A DNA stretch of 41,023 bases from Shackletoniella antarctica (lineage in GTDB: Bacteria > Cyanobacteriota > Cyanobacteriia > Phormidesmidales > Phormidesmidaceae), in NCBI GenBank assembly GCA_003241845.1, contig QBMN01000015.1, positions 1-41,023 of the forward strand. The letters run 5' to 3'. Positions 1-7,581 of this stretch are shown here, piece by piece. Every line of letters begins with the position of its first letter. Position 1 is the first letter of the stretch. Made by a program: the position numbers and the translations under genes. A model generated the notes under the pieces. That model saw only the letters and a list, made by a program, of their open reading frames with translations. It was not told where the DNA came from and made no database searches.

Positions 1-54
1 CCACTCATTGACCCGAGGGCAGACCCATGGGTCTGCCCTCGGGTCAATGAGTGG
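1..54. repeat. 54-bp perfect palindrome downstream of menD
   Basis: The first 54 bases equal their own reverse complement, giving 27-bp arms. The core at 17-38 (GGGCAGACCC then ATGGGTCTGCCC) recurs in slightly changed form at 20872-20893 and 20910-20931, so this is probably a member of a dispersed palindromic family. It sits about 45 bp past the menD stop and could help end that transcript. The run of T expected of an intrinsic terminator would lie outside the window. Confidence 0.85.
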
Positions 55-97
55 GGGGCATTACTTTAGGAAGCATGGCTGGGCTGGGATTCTTGGC

Positions 98-1903
98 CTA
101 GGACTTTGGGGCTAGATGATCGGGTGGGGTGAGGAGCTGTTGGCGGCGGGCGTGGGATTGTTTGCGATCGCACCTCACCTCCAGCACTCGTACCCCCCGC
201 TGGGGCAGACTGGCCACGCTGGCCTCTAGCTGACCCCAGGTCTCTACCCGCTCGTAGCTGACCCCGTAGGCGGCACAGAGGCGGTTGAGGTCAACGGTCT
301 GGGGAGTGGCAAAGAAATCTTCAAACAAATTTTCTGCGGTAAGCGAGTTTTCTTCAGCAAAAGCTATCTGGGCGATGGGCAACCGCTCAAAAATACCGCC
401 GCCTCGGTTGTTGATCACCACCACAGTGAGGTGGCCCCGCAGGCGGGGAACGCTGAGCCAGCCGTTGGTGTCGTGGAGCAGGGCCAAATCTCCCGTCAGC
501 AGCACCGTGGGTAGGCCACCGTGGGCAACACCCAGCGCCGTAGACAGGGTGCCGTCAATGCCGTTGGCTCCCCGGTTACAGTAGGGGCGAATGCCGCGAT
601 CGCCCCGGCTGTAGTCAGGGGGCCAAAACCACTCCACGTCGCGAATCGGCATGCTGTTGGCAATCACCAGAGGCGTGTCGGCAGGTAAACAGCGGGCCAG
701 CAGCCAGGGCACCTTGCCTTCAAAGAGTTCCTCCACAGCCTCTAGGGCATTGTCTAGGTGGGGTCTGAGGCGGGCTTCTAAAGCTAGCCACTGCTCCAGG
801 TAAACCGTATTTCTAGGCGGCTGGTCTGGGGTAAGGGCCAGCGCTAGGGTCTCTAGGGATAGGGGTACGGGCGTAGTCGGGCCGTGGAGAGGGTCAAGAT
901 TAGCGCCGGTAGGCTCCACCACCCAGCGCTGGGGCTGGGTCGCTTGCAGCCACTGACGCAGTCGTTTACTGGTGGGCAGCGGGCCCAGCTGAATCACCTG
1001 TTCAGGCACCAGGTCTACCATCCAGTCGGGCTGGCCCAGGGCCAGATCGTAGGTCGTCACCAGATTGGGGTTGAGGGCGGCGGCATTGCGCAGCGGCGAC
1101 AGCCCCTCCGCCAGCACCGGACAGCCTAAATGACCAGATAGAGCGGCGACGGCCTTGGCGTAGGCAAGCGCATCTACGGGCTGGGCCGGGCCAGCGATGA
1201 TCAAGGTGCGATCGCACCCCTGCCACCGCTCTAGCCAGGGCAGCGCCGACTTAGCCAACCCCATCGGTTCAGGGCCTCCTCCCACCGCCAGCCCCACCGC
1301 CATCAAAAAGCGGTCGTCCAGTTCAGCTTTCAGGTGTACCACCGAGTCATCAGCTAGGGGCTCTAGGGGATCACGAAAGGGGCAGTTGAGGTGTACTGGC
1401 CCTGCCGCCGGGTAGAGCGATCGCCCCCAGGCCTGCACCAGCGTCTGCCTCAGATAGCGCAGCATCGCTACCTCGGCCCCCGGCACCGCCAGTTCTGTAT
1501 ACCAGTTAGGAAACGTGCCAAACAGCCTTTGCTGATCAATGGTTTGGCCCGAGGCACAGTCCCGCAGTTCAGGCGGGCGATCGGCGGTGAACACCAGCAG
1601 CGGTAGGCGGCTTTCGCGCGCCTCAATCAGCGCCGGGTAGTAGTTGGCCCCGGCGGTGCCCGAGGTGCAGACCAGCGCCACCGGCAGCCCCGTCCGCCGG
1701 GCTACCCCCAGGGCAAAAAACGCCGCCGATCGCTCATCTAGCACCGGCACCGCCTCGATCTTAGGCTGCTGCACCAGGGCCACCGTCAGCGGCGTCGACC
1801 GAGAACCCGGCGAAATCACCGCCGTTTTTAGCCCCAGCCGGGCCAGGGTGGCCGCCAGCACCGAGGCCCACAGGGCATTGGTATTGCGAAAATCAAAGCT
1901 CAT
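98..1903 (-). CDS. menD: 2-succinyl-5-enolpyruvyl-6-hydroxy-3-cyclohexene-1-carboxylate synthase MenD
   Basis: This thiamine-diphosphate enzyme joins 2-oxoglutarate to isochorismate, the first committed step to phylloquinone (vitamin K1), the photosystem I quinone. The 601-residue protein has the usual MenD length and order: an N-terminal TPP/pyrimidine domain with AVISPGSRSTPL and the DERSAAFFALGVAR segment carrying the conserved Glu, a central domain, and a C-terminal PP-binding domain with GDLALLHDTNGW and VVINNRGGGIFERLP. The ATG at 1903 fits the family start. It lies 36 bp after menF, which makes its substrate, and both follow flv1 on the same strand, so an flv1-menF-menD transcript is likely (inference). 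Confidence 0.97.
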   Translation of the reverse strand: MSFDFRNTNALWASVLAATLARLGLKTAVISPGSRSTPLTVALVQQPKIEAVPVLDERSAAFFALGVARRTGLPVALVCTSGTAGANYYPALIEARESRLPLLVFTADRPPELRDCASGQTIDQQRLFGTFPNWYTELAVPGAEVAMLRYLRQTLVQAWGRSLYPAAGPVHLNCPFRDPLEPLADDSVVHLKAELDDRFLMAVGLAVGGGPEPMGLAKSALPWLERWQGCDRTLIIAGPAQPVDALAYAKAVAALSGHLGCPVLAEGLSPLRNAAALNPNLVTTYDLALGQPDWMVDLVPEQVIQLGPLPTSKRLRQWLQATQPQRWVVEPTGANLDPLHGPTTPVPLSLETLALALTPDQPPRNTVYLEQWLALEARLRPHLDNALEAVEELFEGKVPWLLARCLPADTPLVIANSMPIRDVEWFWPPDYSRGDRGIRPYCNRGANGIDGTLSTALGVAHGGLPTVLLTGDLALLHDTNGWLSVPRLRGHLTVVVINNRGGGIFERLPIAQIAFAEENSLTAENLFEDFFATPQTVDLNRLCAAYGVSYERVETWGQLEASVASLPQRGVRVLEVRCDRKQSHARRQQLLTPPDHLAPKS

Positions 1904-1939
1904 AGATCACGGTGATGGTCACGGTCACGGGCGGGTAGC

Positions 1940-3430
1940 CTATACCAAAGACTCTCCCAGGGCGCGCAGCTTGAGCTTGATTTCAGCCCACTCGCGATCG
2001 GGGTCAGACCCTGCCACAATACCAGCCCCAGCGTATAGACGCACCCAGGTTTTAGCCACCAGCGCCGAGCGAATGCCCACAATAAACTCGCTGTCGCCGT
2101 TGGCCCCGACCCAGCCCAGCGGTGCCGCATACAGCCCCCGGTCAAAGTCTTCAAACCGCAGAATCTGGTCACAGGCCTCCCGGGTGGGCACCCCCGCCAC
2201 CGCCGGAGTCGGATGCAGCGCCTCCACAATGTGCAGGGGGTGAACGCGGCGAGGCACCCTAGCCCACATCGGCGTGTGCAAGTGCTGAATGTTAGACAGT
2301 CGCCGCACCCCAGGCACCGGCTGGCAGTGGGGCCGCAGACCGATCGCCCGAATCTGTCGGGCCAAAAACTCTACCACCAGCCGATGTTCGCCCCGTTCCT
2401 TGGGGCTGTTCAGCAGCCCCTGGGCCAGGCGGTCATCTTGCAGGGCATCTTGCCCCCGCGGGGCCGAACCCGCCAGCGCATCGGTAATCAGCTGCCCCCG
2501 AGCTAGACTCAGCAGTCGTTCGGGGCTAGCCCCCATAAACGTCTGACCATTGCCCTGGCCGAGGGAAAAGATGTGGCAGTCGGGATAACGCTGCCGCAGT
2601 CGACCCAGGGCTACCAGGGGCTGAAACGGCTCAACGCTGCCCCAGTCTAGGGCATGGGCCAGGACAATTTTTTGCACCGGATGACAGTCCATGTAGCCCA
2701 GGGCACGGTTAACCGCCGCCCTAAATCGCTGACCGGTCTCGGCCGCCATCTGTACGGGCAGCATGGCCGAATGCAAAGGCTCTCGCCAGGGCATCATCTC
2801 CAGCCGCTCCACCGTCCGCAGTTGAGCGGCCAGGTCATCGATCAACGCCCCCACGTCCGTTGTTGCGGTCACCAGGTAGTTCAGCGTGAGCACCCCCTGG
2901 GTGCCCTGACGCACCAGCTGCCACTGGGGCAACACCACCGTCGCCCCCGGAAACCCCCCCGTCTCGCCCTGGGGTTCGGCAAAAAAGGTAAACGCACAAA
3001 AAAACCGAGACCAGTTGCTCCCCCGACGGCCCGCAGACCCACCGGCTTCACCATAGCAGCGAGTTTGACCGCGCCATTGCTCGATAAACTGACGCGCCTG
3101 GGCAAATCGGCAGTGCCCCGCAGTTTCATAGGTCAAAGCCGCCCCAAACCCCACTACCGAGGTCTGAGCTACGGGGTTTTCAATATATAGGTGGCGATCG
3201 CCACTCGGAGCCAGCTGAGCCAGCACTAGCAGCGGATCTACGGGCGGAATATCAAAGCTCAGACTCACCAACTGGGGCTGATGATCTTGCCGGGCCTGGC
3301 TGAACCAGCGATCTAAAAATCGATAGGCCGATTGCAGCCTTTGGCCGCGGTCGGAGCCGTGAGAGACAACAGGCATAAACCTTTGATTGAGTATCCCTAC
3401 TGGTAGCATATTCAGCTGGGGCGTAGCCAT
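1940..3430 (-). CDS. menF: isochorismate synthase MenF
   Basis: Converts chorismate to isochorismate, the entry step of phylloquinone synthesis. The 496-residue protein has the chorismate-binding fold in its C-terminal two thirds: ALAGSAPRG, SPKERGEHRLVVEFL, the HPTPAVAGVPTREA motif, and DRGLYAAPLGWVGANGDSEF near the end, which marks the isochorismate synthase rather than the anthranilate synthase branch. The first 200 residues are the variable N-terminal part typical of cyanobacterial members. The ATG at 3430 lies 24 bp after the flv1 stop, and menD follows 36 bp after menF's own stop. Salicylate-type isochorismate synthases are similar, but the menD neighbour decides the role. Confidence 0.95.
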   Translation of the reverse strand: MATPQLNMLPVGILNQRFMPVVSHGSDRGQRLQSAYRFLDRWFSQARQDHQPQLVSLSFDIPPVDPLLVLAQLAPSGDRHLYIENPVAQTSVVGFGAALTYETAGHCRFAQARQFIEQWRGQTRCYGEAGGSAGRRGSNWSRFFCAFTFFAEPQGETGGFPGATVVLPQWQLVRQGTQGVLTLNYLVTATTDVGALIDDLAAQLRTVERLEMMPWREPLHSAMLPVQMAAETGQRFRAAVNRALGYMDCHPVQKIVLAHALDWGSVEPFQPLVALGRLRQRYPDCHIFSLGQGNGQTFMGASPERLLSLARGQLITDALAGSAPRGQDALQDDRLAQGLLNSPKERGEHRLVVEFLARQIRAIGLRPHCQPVPGVRRLSNIQHLHTPMWARVPRRVHPLHIVEALHPTPAVAGVPTREACDQILRFEDFDRGLYAAPLGWVGANGDSEFIVGIRSALVAKTWVRLYAGAGIVAGSDPDREWAEIKLKLRALGESLV

Positions 3431-3454
3431 TTCAAGGCCAGTCGTTCACGCAGC

Positions 3455-5167
3455 TTAATAGTGGGTGGCGGTGCTGCGATGGTGAACAGCGGTTTTGCCG
3501 TTGCCGTCTAGCACTTGCCCCGCCTCGACCGTAGCGTAGACCAGCCAGTGGTCGCCGCACTCCATGCGCTGGGCCACGGTGCACTCCAGATAGGCGATCG
3601 CCTCAGTCAAAATGGGCGCGCCATTCTCTGCTACCTCGGCCTCTACCTCGGCAAAGCGATCTTCCCCTGGGGCAAAGGGCTTCAGAAAATGTTTCATCGG
3701 TCCCAGGTGACGCCCCTCCGCCAAAATATTCAGCACGAAGGAGTGACCGGGGTACAGCAGCGACTCGATCGCCCGATCTTTGGCCACCGCCACCGTAAAC
3801 CCCGGCGGCGCAAAGGAAGCCTGGGACACCCACGAGGCTAGCATGGCGCTCGACACCTCGCCGTGGCGGGCGGTGACAATGCACAGCGACCCCACAATGC
3901 GGCCTACAGCCTGCTCCACCGATGAGGCGGGAGTCCGGGGCTGCTTCGCCCGCGTCGCCTTTTTAAGGCCCTGGGCAAAGTCGGTGCCCACTTCTTCGCA
4001 GTACTTGAGGGTGACATCGGTGGGCTTAAACTTAACCCGAATTGGCTCAAAGGCCAGGGTATAGCCGCCATCCTTCAGCTTGCTCTCTAGCAGATCGATC
4101 GCCTCACCACTCCAGCCAAAGGAGCCAAATACCCCGGCGGGCTGCGCCTTAGAGGCGGTCGACAGCACAATGCCCAGGGCCGTCTGCATCGGGGTCGGGG
4201 CATGGCCCCCCAGCGTCGGCGACCCCATCAAAAATCCGGCAGATGCAGCCACGGCGGTTTTAATATCGTCGGGGCTAGCCTGCTCAGCGTTGATCGCCTC
4301 AACCGCCACCCCAGATTTGGTAATGCCCCGAGCCAGGGCCTGGGCGATAGTCGCCGTATTGCCGTAGGCCGAGGCATAGATCAGCGCCACCGAAAGGTCT
4401 TGGGCCGTTTGGGCCTGGCTCCAGTCGCGATAGCTCTGAAACAGCTCGCGGGGGCCATAGCGCACCACCGGCCCGTGGCCCGGCGCAATTGTCTGAAACG
4501 GTAGCGCCTCCAGCTTGCCTAGGGCGGCCAGCACCTGCCGGGTACTAGCCGCAAATAGACAGTCAAAGTAGTATCGGCGATCTTCTAATAAATCCTCCCA
4601 GCTGAGGTCAAAGACGGCATCATCACAGCGGTGGGCACCAAAAAACTTGTCGACGTACAGGACGTTGGCGTAGGGATCAAAGGTCGCCAGCCCCCCAGGG
4701 TAGCGGGGTGTGGGCATCAGCTCAAATTGCAGCCGATGCCCCTGGCCTAGATCGAGACTGTCATCGCCGCCACGGATGACTCGCAGCCGGGGCGACACAT
4801 CGGGCAGCAGGTCTTTAAGGGCAAGCGCAGCCGGGTTAGAGCACACCACTGTGATCTCGGGCAACCGCTGAAGCAAGATTTTTAAGGTTACGGCCCGGTT
4901 GGGGTTGACGTGCCCCAAGACAATGTAGTCTAGCTGAGGCAGGTCGAGGTGGCCTTCTAAAGCAGCTAAAAACACCGCGCTAAAAGACTCCCCAGGGGGA
5001 TCTATCAGCGCGGTGCGATCGCCCTGGATGAGATAGCTATTAGCGGTGGTACCCCGCTCCAGGGCGTACTCAACCTCAAAGCGGAGGCGGTTCCAACTGC
5101 GGCAGCGCAGCACAGTGGTATCTGCGGCCATAGAGTAAAGTTGAACATCGCGATTTTGGGGATTCAT
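3455..5167 (-). CDS. flv1: Flavodiiron protein, Flv1-type (diflavin flavoprotein)
   Basis: Flavodiiron proteins of oxygenic phototrophs reduce O2 to water with photosystem I electrons. The 570-residue protein has three domains: a beta-lactamase-like domain (about 30-240), a flavodoxin domain (about 258-405, IYASAYGNTATIAQALARG) and the C-terminal flavin-reductase domain (about 425-565) found only in the cyanobacterial class. The iron-ligand positions are non-canonical. Where Flv3 has HTEPDH, this reads HVNPNR (H86, N88, N90, R91), and a later ligand His position reads TPRYPGG (R155); D173 and H231 are kept. Neutral or basic ligands mark the Flv1/Flv2 side of the family. Flv1 works with Flv3, whose gene is not in the window. 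An alternative start is Met13. Confidence 0.93.
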   Translation of the reverse strand: MNPQNRDVQLYSMAADTTVLRCRSWNRLRFEVEYALERGTTANSYLIQGDRTALIDPPGESFSAVFLAALEGHLDLPQLDYIVLGHVNPNRAVTLKILLQRLPEITVVCSNPAALALKDLLPDVSPRLRVIRGGDDSLDLGQGHRLQFELMPTPRYPGGLATFDPYANVLYVDKFFGAHRCDDAVFDLSWEDLLEDRRYYFDCLFAASTRQVLAALGKLEALPFQTIAPGHGPVVRYGPRELFQSYRDWSQAQTAQDLSVALIYASAYGNTATIAQALARGITKSGVAVEAINAEQASPDDIKTAVAASAGFLMGSPTLGGHAPTPMQTALGIVLSTASKAQPAGVFGSFGWSGEAIDLLESKLKDGGYTLAFEPIRVKFKPTDVTLKYCEEVGTDFAQGLKKATRAKQPRTPASSVEQAVGRIVGSLCIVTARHGEVSSAMLASWVSQASFAPPGFTVAVAKDRAIESLLYPGHSFVLNILAEGRHLGPMKHFLKPFAPGEDRFAEVEAEVAENGAPILTEAIAYLECTVAQRMECGDHWLVYATVEAGQVLDGNGKTAVHHRSTATHY

Positions 5168-5205
5168 GGGAACTAGGCGAAAGAAACTAAGCCAAACAGC
5201 GGGTA

Positions 5206-5266
5206 CCCATAGAACGAGATCCCATAAAACGAGATCCCATAAAACGAGATCCCATAAAACGAGATC
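5206..5266. repeat. 15-bp tandem repeat upstream of flv1
   Basis: Four near-identical copies of CCCATAAAACGAGAT stand head to tail about 40-100 bp upstream of the flv1 start; the first copy has one change (CCCATAGAACGAGAT). They lie in the flv1 leader or promoter, so copy number could alter spacing or transcript structure. The minus strand reads through them as a repeating ISFYG peptide, but nothing suggests that reading is translated. Confidence 0.9.
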
Positions 5267-5372
5267 AAGGTAAACCCCACAGCTTTAGAGTATAAGGCGC
5301 GCTGTTCAGCTGGTCTCAAGCCATCATTCCAGCGACCGGGGTCACAACTCCGCAATCCTCAGAGAGCAGGCC

Positions 5373-5597
5373 CTAGCTGTCTCTCCGAGTTCGTACCCAA
5401 CGCTGCTCAGGATTGACGTGCACCCTGGCGGCATCGTCTCCACTGGGTAGCCGACTGGTCACCCGAGCATCGGGCAGAAACGTGGGCGCATGACCTGCCA
5501 ATGCTAAATCCAATCCCCATTTCATATCTTCAGCGATGTGACCACTGGCCACATCAACTGCGATCGCCTCGTCCCATATTAGGCTCAGAATAGAAAT
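5373..5597 (-). pseudogene. Remnant of a family 2 glycosyltransferase
   Basis: With no start codon of its own, the minus strand from about 5576 reads VDVASGHIAEDMKWGLDLA and then LAGHAPTFLPDARVTSRLPS before drifting to a TAG stop at 5373-5375. This matches from memory the part of membrane glycosyltransferase 2 proteins where an ED motif is followed by GLDLALAGHAPLFCPEARVTS and then a QRTRWEHGH block. The catalytic QxxRW block is reduced to EQRWVRTR, and the N-terminal GT-A half is missing. About 70 codons remain, so this is a gene fossil. The in-frame sequence beyond 5576 is not recognisable. A profile search with the translation would settle it. Confidence 0.6.
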
Positions 5598-5668
5598 CTC
5601 TGTAGCCTCCAGGAAGCCATTACCTCAGCGTATTCCGACGAGTGCATCTCACTTTTGCAAAGTTGGCC

Positions 5669-5758
5669 TCTCATCCCCCAGGCCCTTCTCCCATCGGGAG
5701 AAGGAGAGCCGAATTTCAAAGTCCCTCTCTCCTCGGGAAAGGGATTTAGAGTGAGGGC
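5669..5758. repeat. Dispersed intergenic repeat (CCCTTCTCCC / GGGATTTAGAGTGAGGGC type)
   Basis: This 90-bp piece has the look of a repeat scattered through many cyanobacterial genomes: TCATCCCCCAGGCCC, a hairpin at 5684-5704 (CCTTCTCCC, loop ATC, GGGAGAAGG), then CCCTCTCTCCTCGGGAAAGG and GGATTTAGAGTGAGGGC. The minus strand is open across it and reads LTLNPFPEERG, a peptide often mis-annotated as a small protein. Recognition is from memory of the family, not a search. Confidence 0.65.
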
Positions 5759-5775
5759 TAAAAAACTGGGCTGCA

Positions 5776-6034
5776 CTCAAAAATGTGAAAGGCAATGACG
5801 AGGAGGATGCTTAGTTTTTGCTCTATTTAAGGTTGCCAAATCTGCACCTCTGAGGCCTGAACGGTAACTAGAAAAAGGGGCTCTTCCGGCCTGACTATGT
5901 TGGGTTAAGACCCAAGAGGCCTAAAACCCTCTGATACCAATGCTTATAGGCCTTAGTCCCATAAAAGGAGCCTTGAAGACTTAATTTTGGCTGAAAGCCC
6001 TGTATAGCAACGCTTTCAGGTCATCGTAGAGTAA
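5776..6034. other. Intergenic sequence without recognised content
   Basis: No convincing reading frame or RNA structure was seen. A short AGGCCT-rich patch near 5908-5960 repeats the word AGGCC several times, but it forms neither a clear array nor a long hairpin. Confidence 0.5.
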
Positions 6035-6388
6035 TTAGGCATATTTAAGCCGGAAGAGCCGAAAAAGGTTGTTAGAGCTGAAGCTAATCTGTTGGGTGTT
6101 GGGGATAATGGACAATCTGTTGCCGGTTACAACTTCATGTAAATCGATACCAAACCCGGACGGAATTAGTGGGCTGGCTAGCCCACTCAGCGGAACGGCA
6201 AAGGTGTCGCCGCTGGCGCTAAGGGTGATAGGATTGGGCGTGGCAGCCGCACCCGAACTACTCACCAAGCTGCCATCTACAGAAATATCGCGATTACCAG
6301 AGGCTACGCTAATGATGGGGAGCATGTCTTCCTTTCTGAGAGAAAAATCAAATCCCCAAACCATGTCCTCTGTCGTTGTTTCGGCCAC
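6035..6388 (-). CDS. Hypothetical protein beside an inverted leader duplication
   Basis: I do not recognise this 117-residue product. It starts at GTG 6388 (or ATG 6364) with AETTTEDMVWGFDFSLRKED followed by MLPIISV, then a Ser/Gly/Ala-rich stretch (about 40-75) and a basic tail NNLFRLFRLKYA. There is no signal peptide or membrane helix. Its first about 25 codons resemble a broken copy that reads the opposite way from GTG 6487 on the plus strand, and a 19-bp segment (6317-6335) is repeated exactly in inverted order at 6564-6582. It lies among gene remnants, so it may itself be a fragment or chance frame. Confidence 0.35.
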   Translation of the reverse strand: MAETTTEDMVWGFDFSLRKEDMLPIISVASGNRDISVDGSLVSSSGAAATPNPITLSASGDTFAVPLSGLASPLIPSGFGIDLHEVVTGNRLSIIPNTQQISFSSNNLFRLFRLKYA

Positions 6389-6582
6389 CTACGACCACCA
6401 ATGCATAGTTCATCTGAACTATAAAACTCTAAAGCCTTGTCCCACAAGGGCTTCGGCTTCCTGGGGACTAAGCTTGCCTAGTCTGAGTGGCCGAAACGAT
6501 GGTTAACGCCCAAAACACGTACTTCCATTGAGACCAATTTATGGGCTTTTAATCTTCTCTGGAAAAGGAAGACATGCTCCCC
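6317..6582. repeat. Imperfect inverted duplication with 19-bp exact ends
   Basis: AAAGGAAGACATGCTCCCC reads on the plus strand at 6564-6582 and on the minus strand at 6335-6317. Further inward, GTGGCCGAAAC reads at 6487-6497 and, inverted, at 6388-6378. Between these anchors both arms carry a T-rich stretch ending in TCTCT then AGAAAGG or GAAAAGG, so the arms look like diverged copies of one segment, the right arm about 24 bp longer. Both copies translate to a similar start (AET...M, then K-EDMLP), but the plus-strand copy has two stops. It may be a duplicated gene start or the ends of a small degenerate mobile unit. Confidence 0.6.
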
Positions 6583-6621
6583 GCAACCTTTCGCATTTTG
6601 CTAGCCATGGGCGATCACCCG
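6487..6621 (+). pseudogene. Broken plus-strand copy of the leader of the 6035-6388 gene
   Basis: From GTG 6487 the plus strand reads VAETMVNAQNTYFH, a stop, DQFMGF, a stop, then SSLEKEDMLPATFRILLAMG. The words AET, GF, SL-KEDMLP match the start of the minus-strand protein that begins at 6388. Two in-frame stops within 30 codons mean it cannot give that product. The resemblance is visible at both DNA and protein level, but the parent family is unknown. Confidence 0.4.
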
Positions 6622-6829
6622 GCGTAAACTGGATCTGCCCCGACGCGCAGTTGACGGTGCAGGGGGCGGCCACCGCAGCGGGCACGCTCCACAGCCAGGC
6701 CGCCAGACCCAGCACACATCCCCCAATCAAAAAACTAGCAGGCAAAACTTCTTCAAAGCGACGATCCTCACACAGCGGAACAGATCTTTTGTAGCCGCTG
6801 GCGGAATGCCTATAGACATACCTACACAA
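6539..6829 (-). pseudogene. Truncated secreted protein (signal peptide plus short mature start)
   Basis: The centre of this 96-codon frame is a clear signal peptide: a basic/acidic lead, the hydrophobic run FLIGGCVLGLAAWLW, then VPAAVAA before APCTVNCASGQIQFTPGDR. The mature start CTxNCASGQIQFxPG resembles a family of small secreted cyanobacterial proteins (recognised from memory). After PGDR the sequence loses the pattern and runs into the right arm of the inverted duplication, ending at 6539. The gene was therefore probably cut by that rearrangement. The true start may be a GTG or TTG just before LPASF rather than the ATG at 6829. Confidence 0.45.
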
Positions 6830-6867
6830 CTTGTAGGAATTGGTCTGCCTTCAACCACCACTGAGCT

Positions 6868-6906
6868 TAGCTATACTTCAGGTACCTGGTCTAACCCTAG
6901 CTATAC
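6868..6906 (+). promoter_or_regulatory. Candidate operator/promoter of the mazEF-like module
   Basis: TAGCTATAC occurs twice, at 6868-6876 and 6898-6906, exactly 30 bp apart, just before the antitoxin ATG at 6909, with the small palindrome AGGTACCT between them. Antitoxins of this type usually bind repeats over their own promoter. Assignment as an operator is inference from position and spacing. Confidence 0.4.
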
Positions 6907-6908
6907 CT

Positions 6909-7166
6909 ATGACTGAACCCTCCGCCAGTCTACCTATTCAAACAGAGTTGATTGACGACACCAAATCGCTGGCTAAGGAGCTTGGGGTCTCTTGGAACCA
7001 GTTGGTTACCCTTGCTTTGCAAGAGTTTGTTCAGCGATACCGCAAACAGCAGAACCTGGTAGAACGTATTAACGCTGCCTGTGCAGATGAACTTGAGCCA
7101 GAGGAAGCCAACCTCTTACAAGCTATGCGCTCTAATCATCGCCGCATTGTCGAAGGCGAATGGTAA
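6909..7166 (+). CDS. Antitoxin of a MazEF-like module (ribbon-helix-helix type)
   Basis: This 85-residue protein should bind and neutralise the MazF-like toxin encoded next and repress their operon. The middle, ELIDDTKSLAKELGVSWNQLVTLALQEFVQRY (about 13-44), has the pattern of a ribbon-helix-helix DNA-binding domain, and the acidic tail with EPEEANLL is the likely toxin-binding part. The ATG at 6909 is preferred over an in-frame ATG at 6840 because the longer version only adds an unusual hydrophobic lead that crosses the repeated promoter words. Its stop overlaps the toxin start (ATG at 7160), the classic coupled arrangement. Confidence 0.8.
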   Translation: MTEPSASLPIQTELIDDTKSLAKELGVSWNQLVTLALQEFVQRYRKQQNLVERINAACADELEPEEANLLQAMRSNHRRIVEGEW

Positions 7167-7528
7167 TCAGTCAGGGGGATGTCTACTGGGTTGACTTGGG
7201 TGAGCCAGTTGGGTCAGCGCCCGGCTTTCTTCATCCCCACGTTGTCATTCAAAACGACGCTTTCAACCGCAGCAACATTAGAACTGTTGTGGTCTGCGCC
7301 TTAACGTCAAATCTAAAGCGGGCTTCTGCCCCAGGGAATGTGCTTTTGGATGTGGGAGAGGCTAACCTCCCTAAACAAAGCGTGGTGAATATTTCCCAGA
7401 TTTTTACTGTTGACAAGAGTCAGCTAGGCGAAAAGATTGGCATGCTATCGACCAGAAGGGTACGTCAGATTCTCGACGGGGTGCAGCTCTTACTAGACCC
7501 CTACGAGCTAACCGATTGGGAAAGCTGA
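7160..7528 (+). CDS. MazF/PemK family endoribonuclease toxin
   Basis: MazF toxins are single-strand-specific mRNA interferases. The 122-residue protein has the PemK pattern: QGDVYWVDLGEPVGS at the start, VVIQNDAFNRS, then VVVCALTSNLKRA and a C-terminal helix. The conserved Thr of the active site is present (T49). The usual catalytic Arg before Pro (R-P-V-V) is replaced by His: here GFLHPHVVIQ, with H25 at the position of R25 in the Bacillus enzyme. Activity may be weakened or altered. It is translationally coupled to the antitoxin. Family assignment is firm; activity is uncertain. Confidence 0.88.
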   Translation: MVISQGDVYWVDLGEPVGSAPGFLHPHVVIQNDAFNRSNIRTVVVCALTSNLKRASAPGNVLLDVGEANLPKQSVVNISQIFTVDKSQLGEKIGMLSTRRVRQILDGVQLLLDPYELTDWES

Positions 7529-7581
7529 TACATCTAGAATCTTGTCCTATTTTTGGAAATGTGGTCGTAGGTTAGAGTGAT

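Noticed and set aside
1644-2243. A 199-codon plus-strand frame across the menF-menD junction
   Set aside because: Overlaps two firm genes on the other strand; composition is low in hydrophobic pattern and rich in Ser/Arg/Ala.
5173-5355. A 60-codon minus-strand frame with a repeated ISFYG peptide
   Set aside because: Produced by the 15-bp DNA repeat upstream of flv1; no ribosome-binding site or known relative.
5585-5776. A 63-codon minus-strand frame reading LTLNPFPEERG
   Set aside because: It is the translation of a dispersed intergenic repeat.
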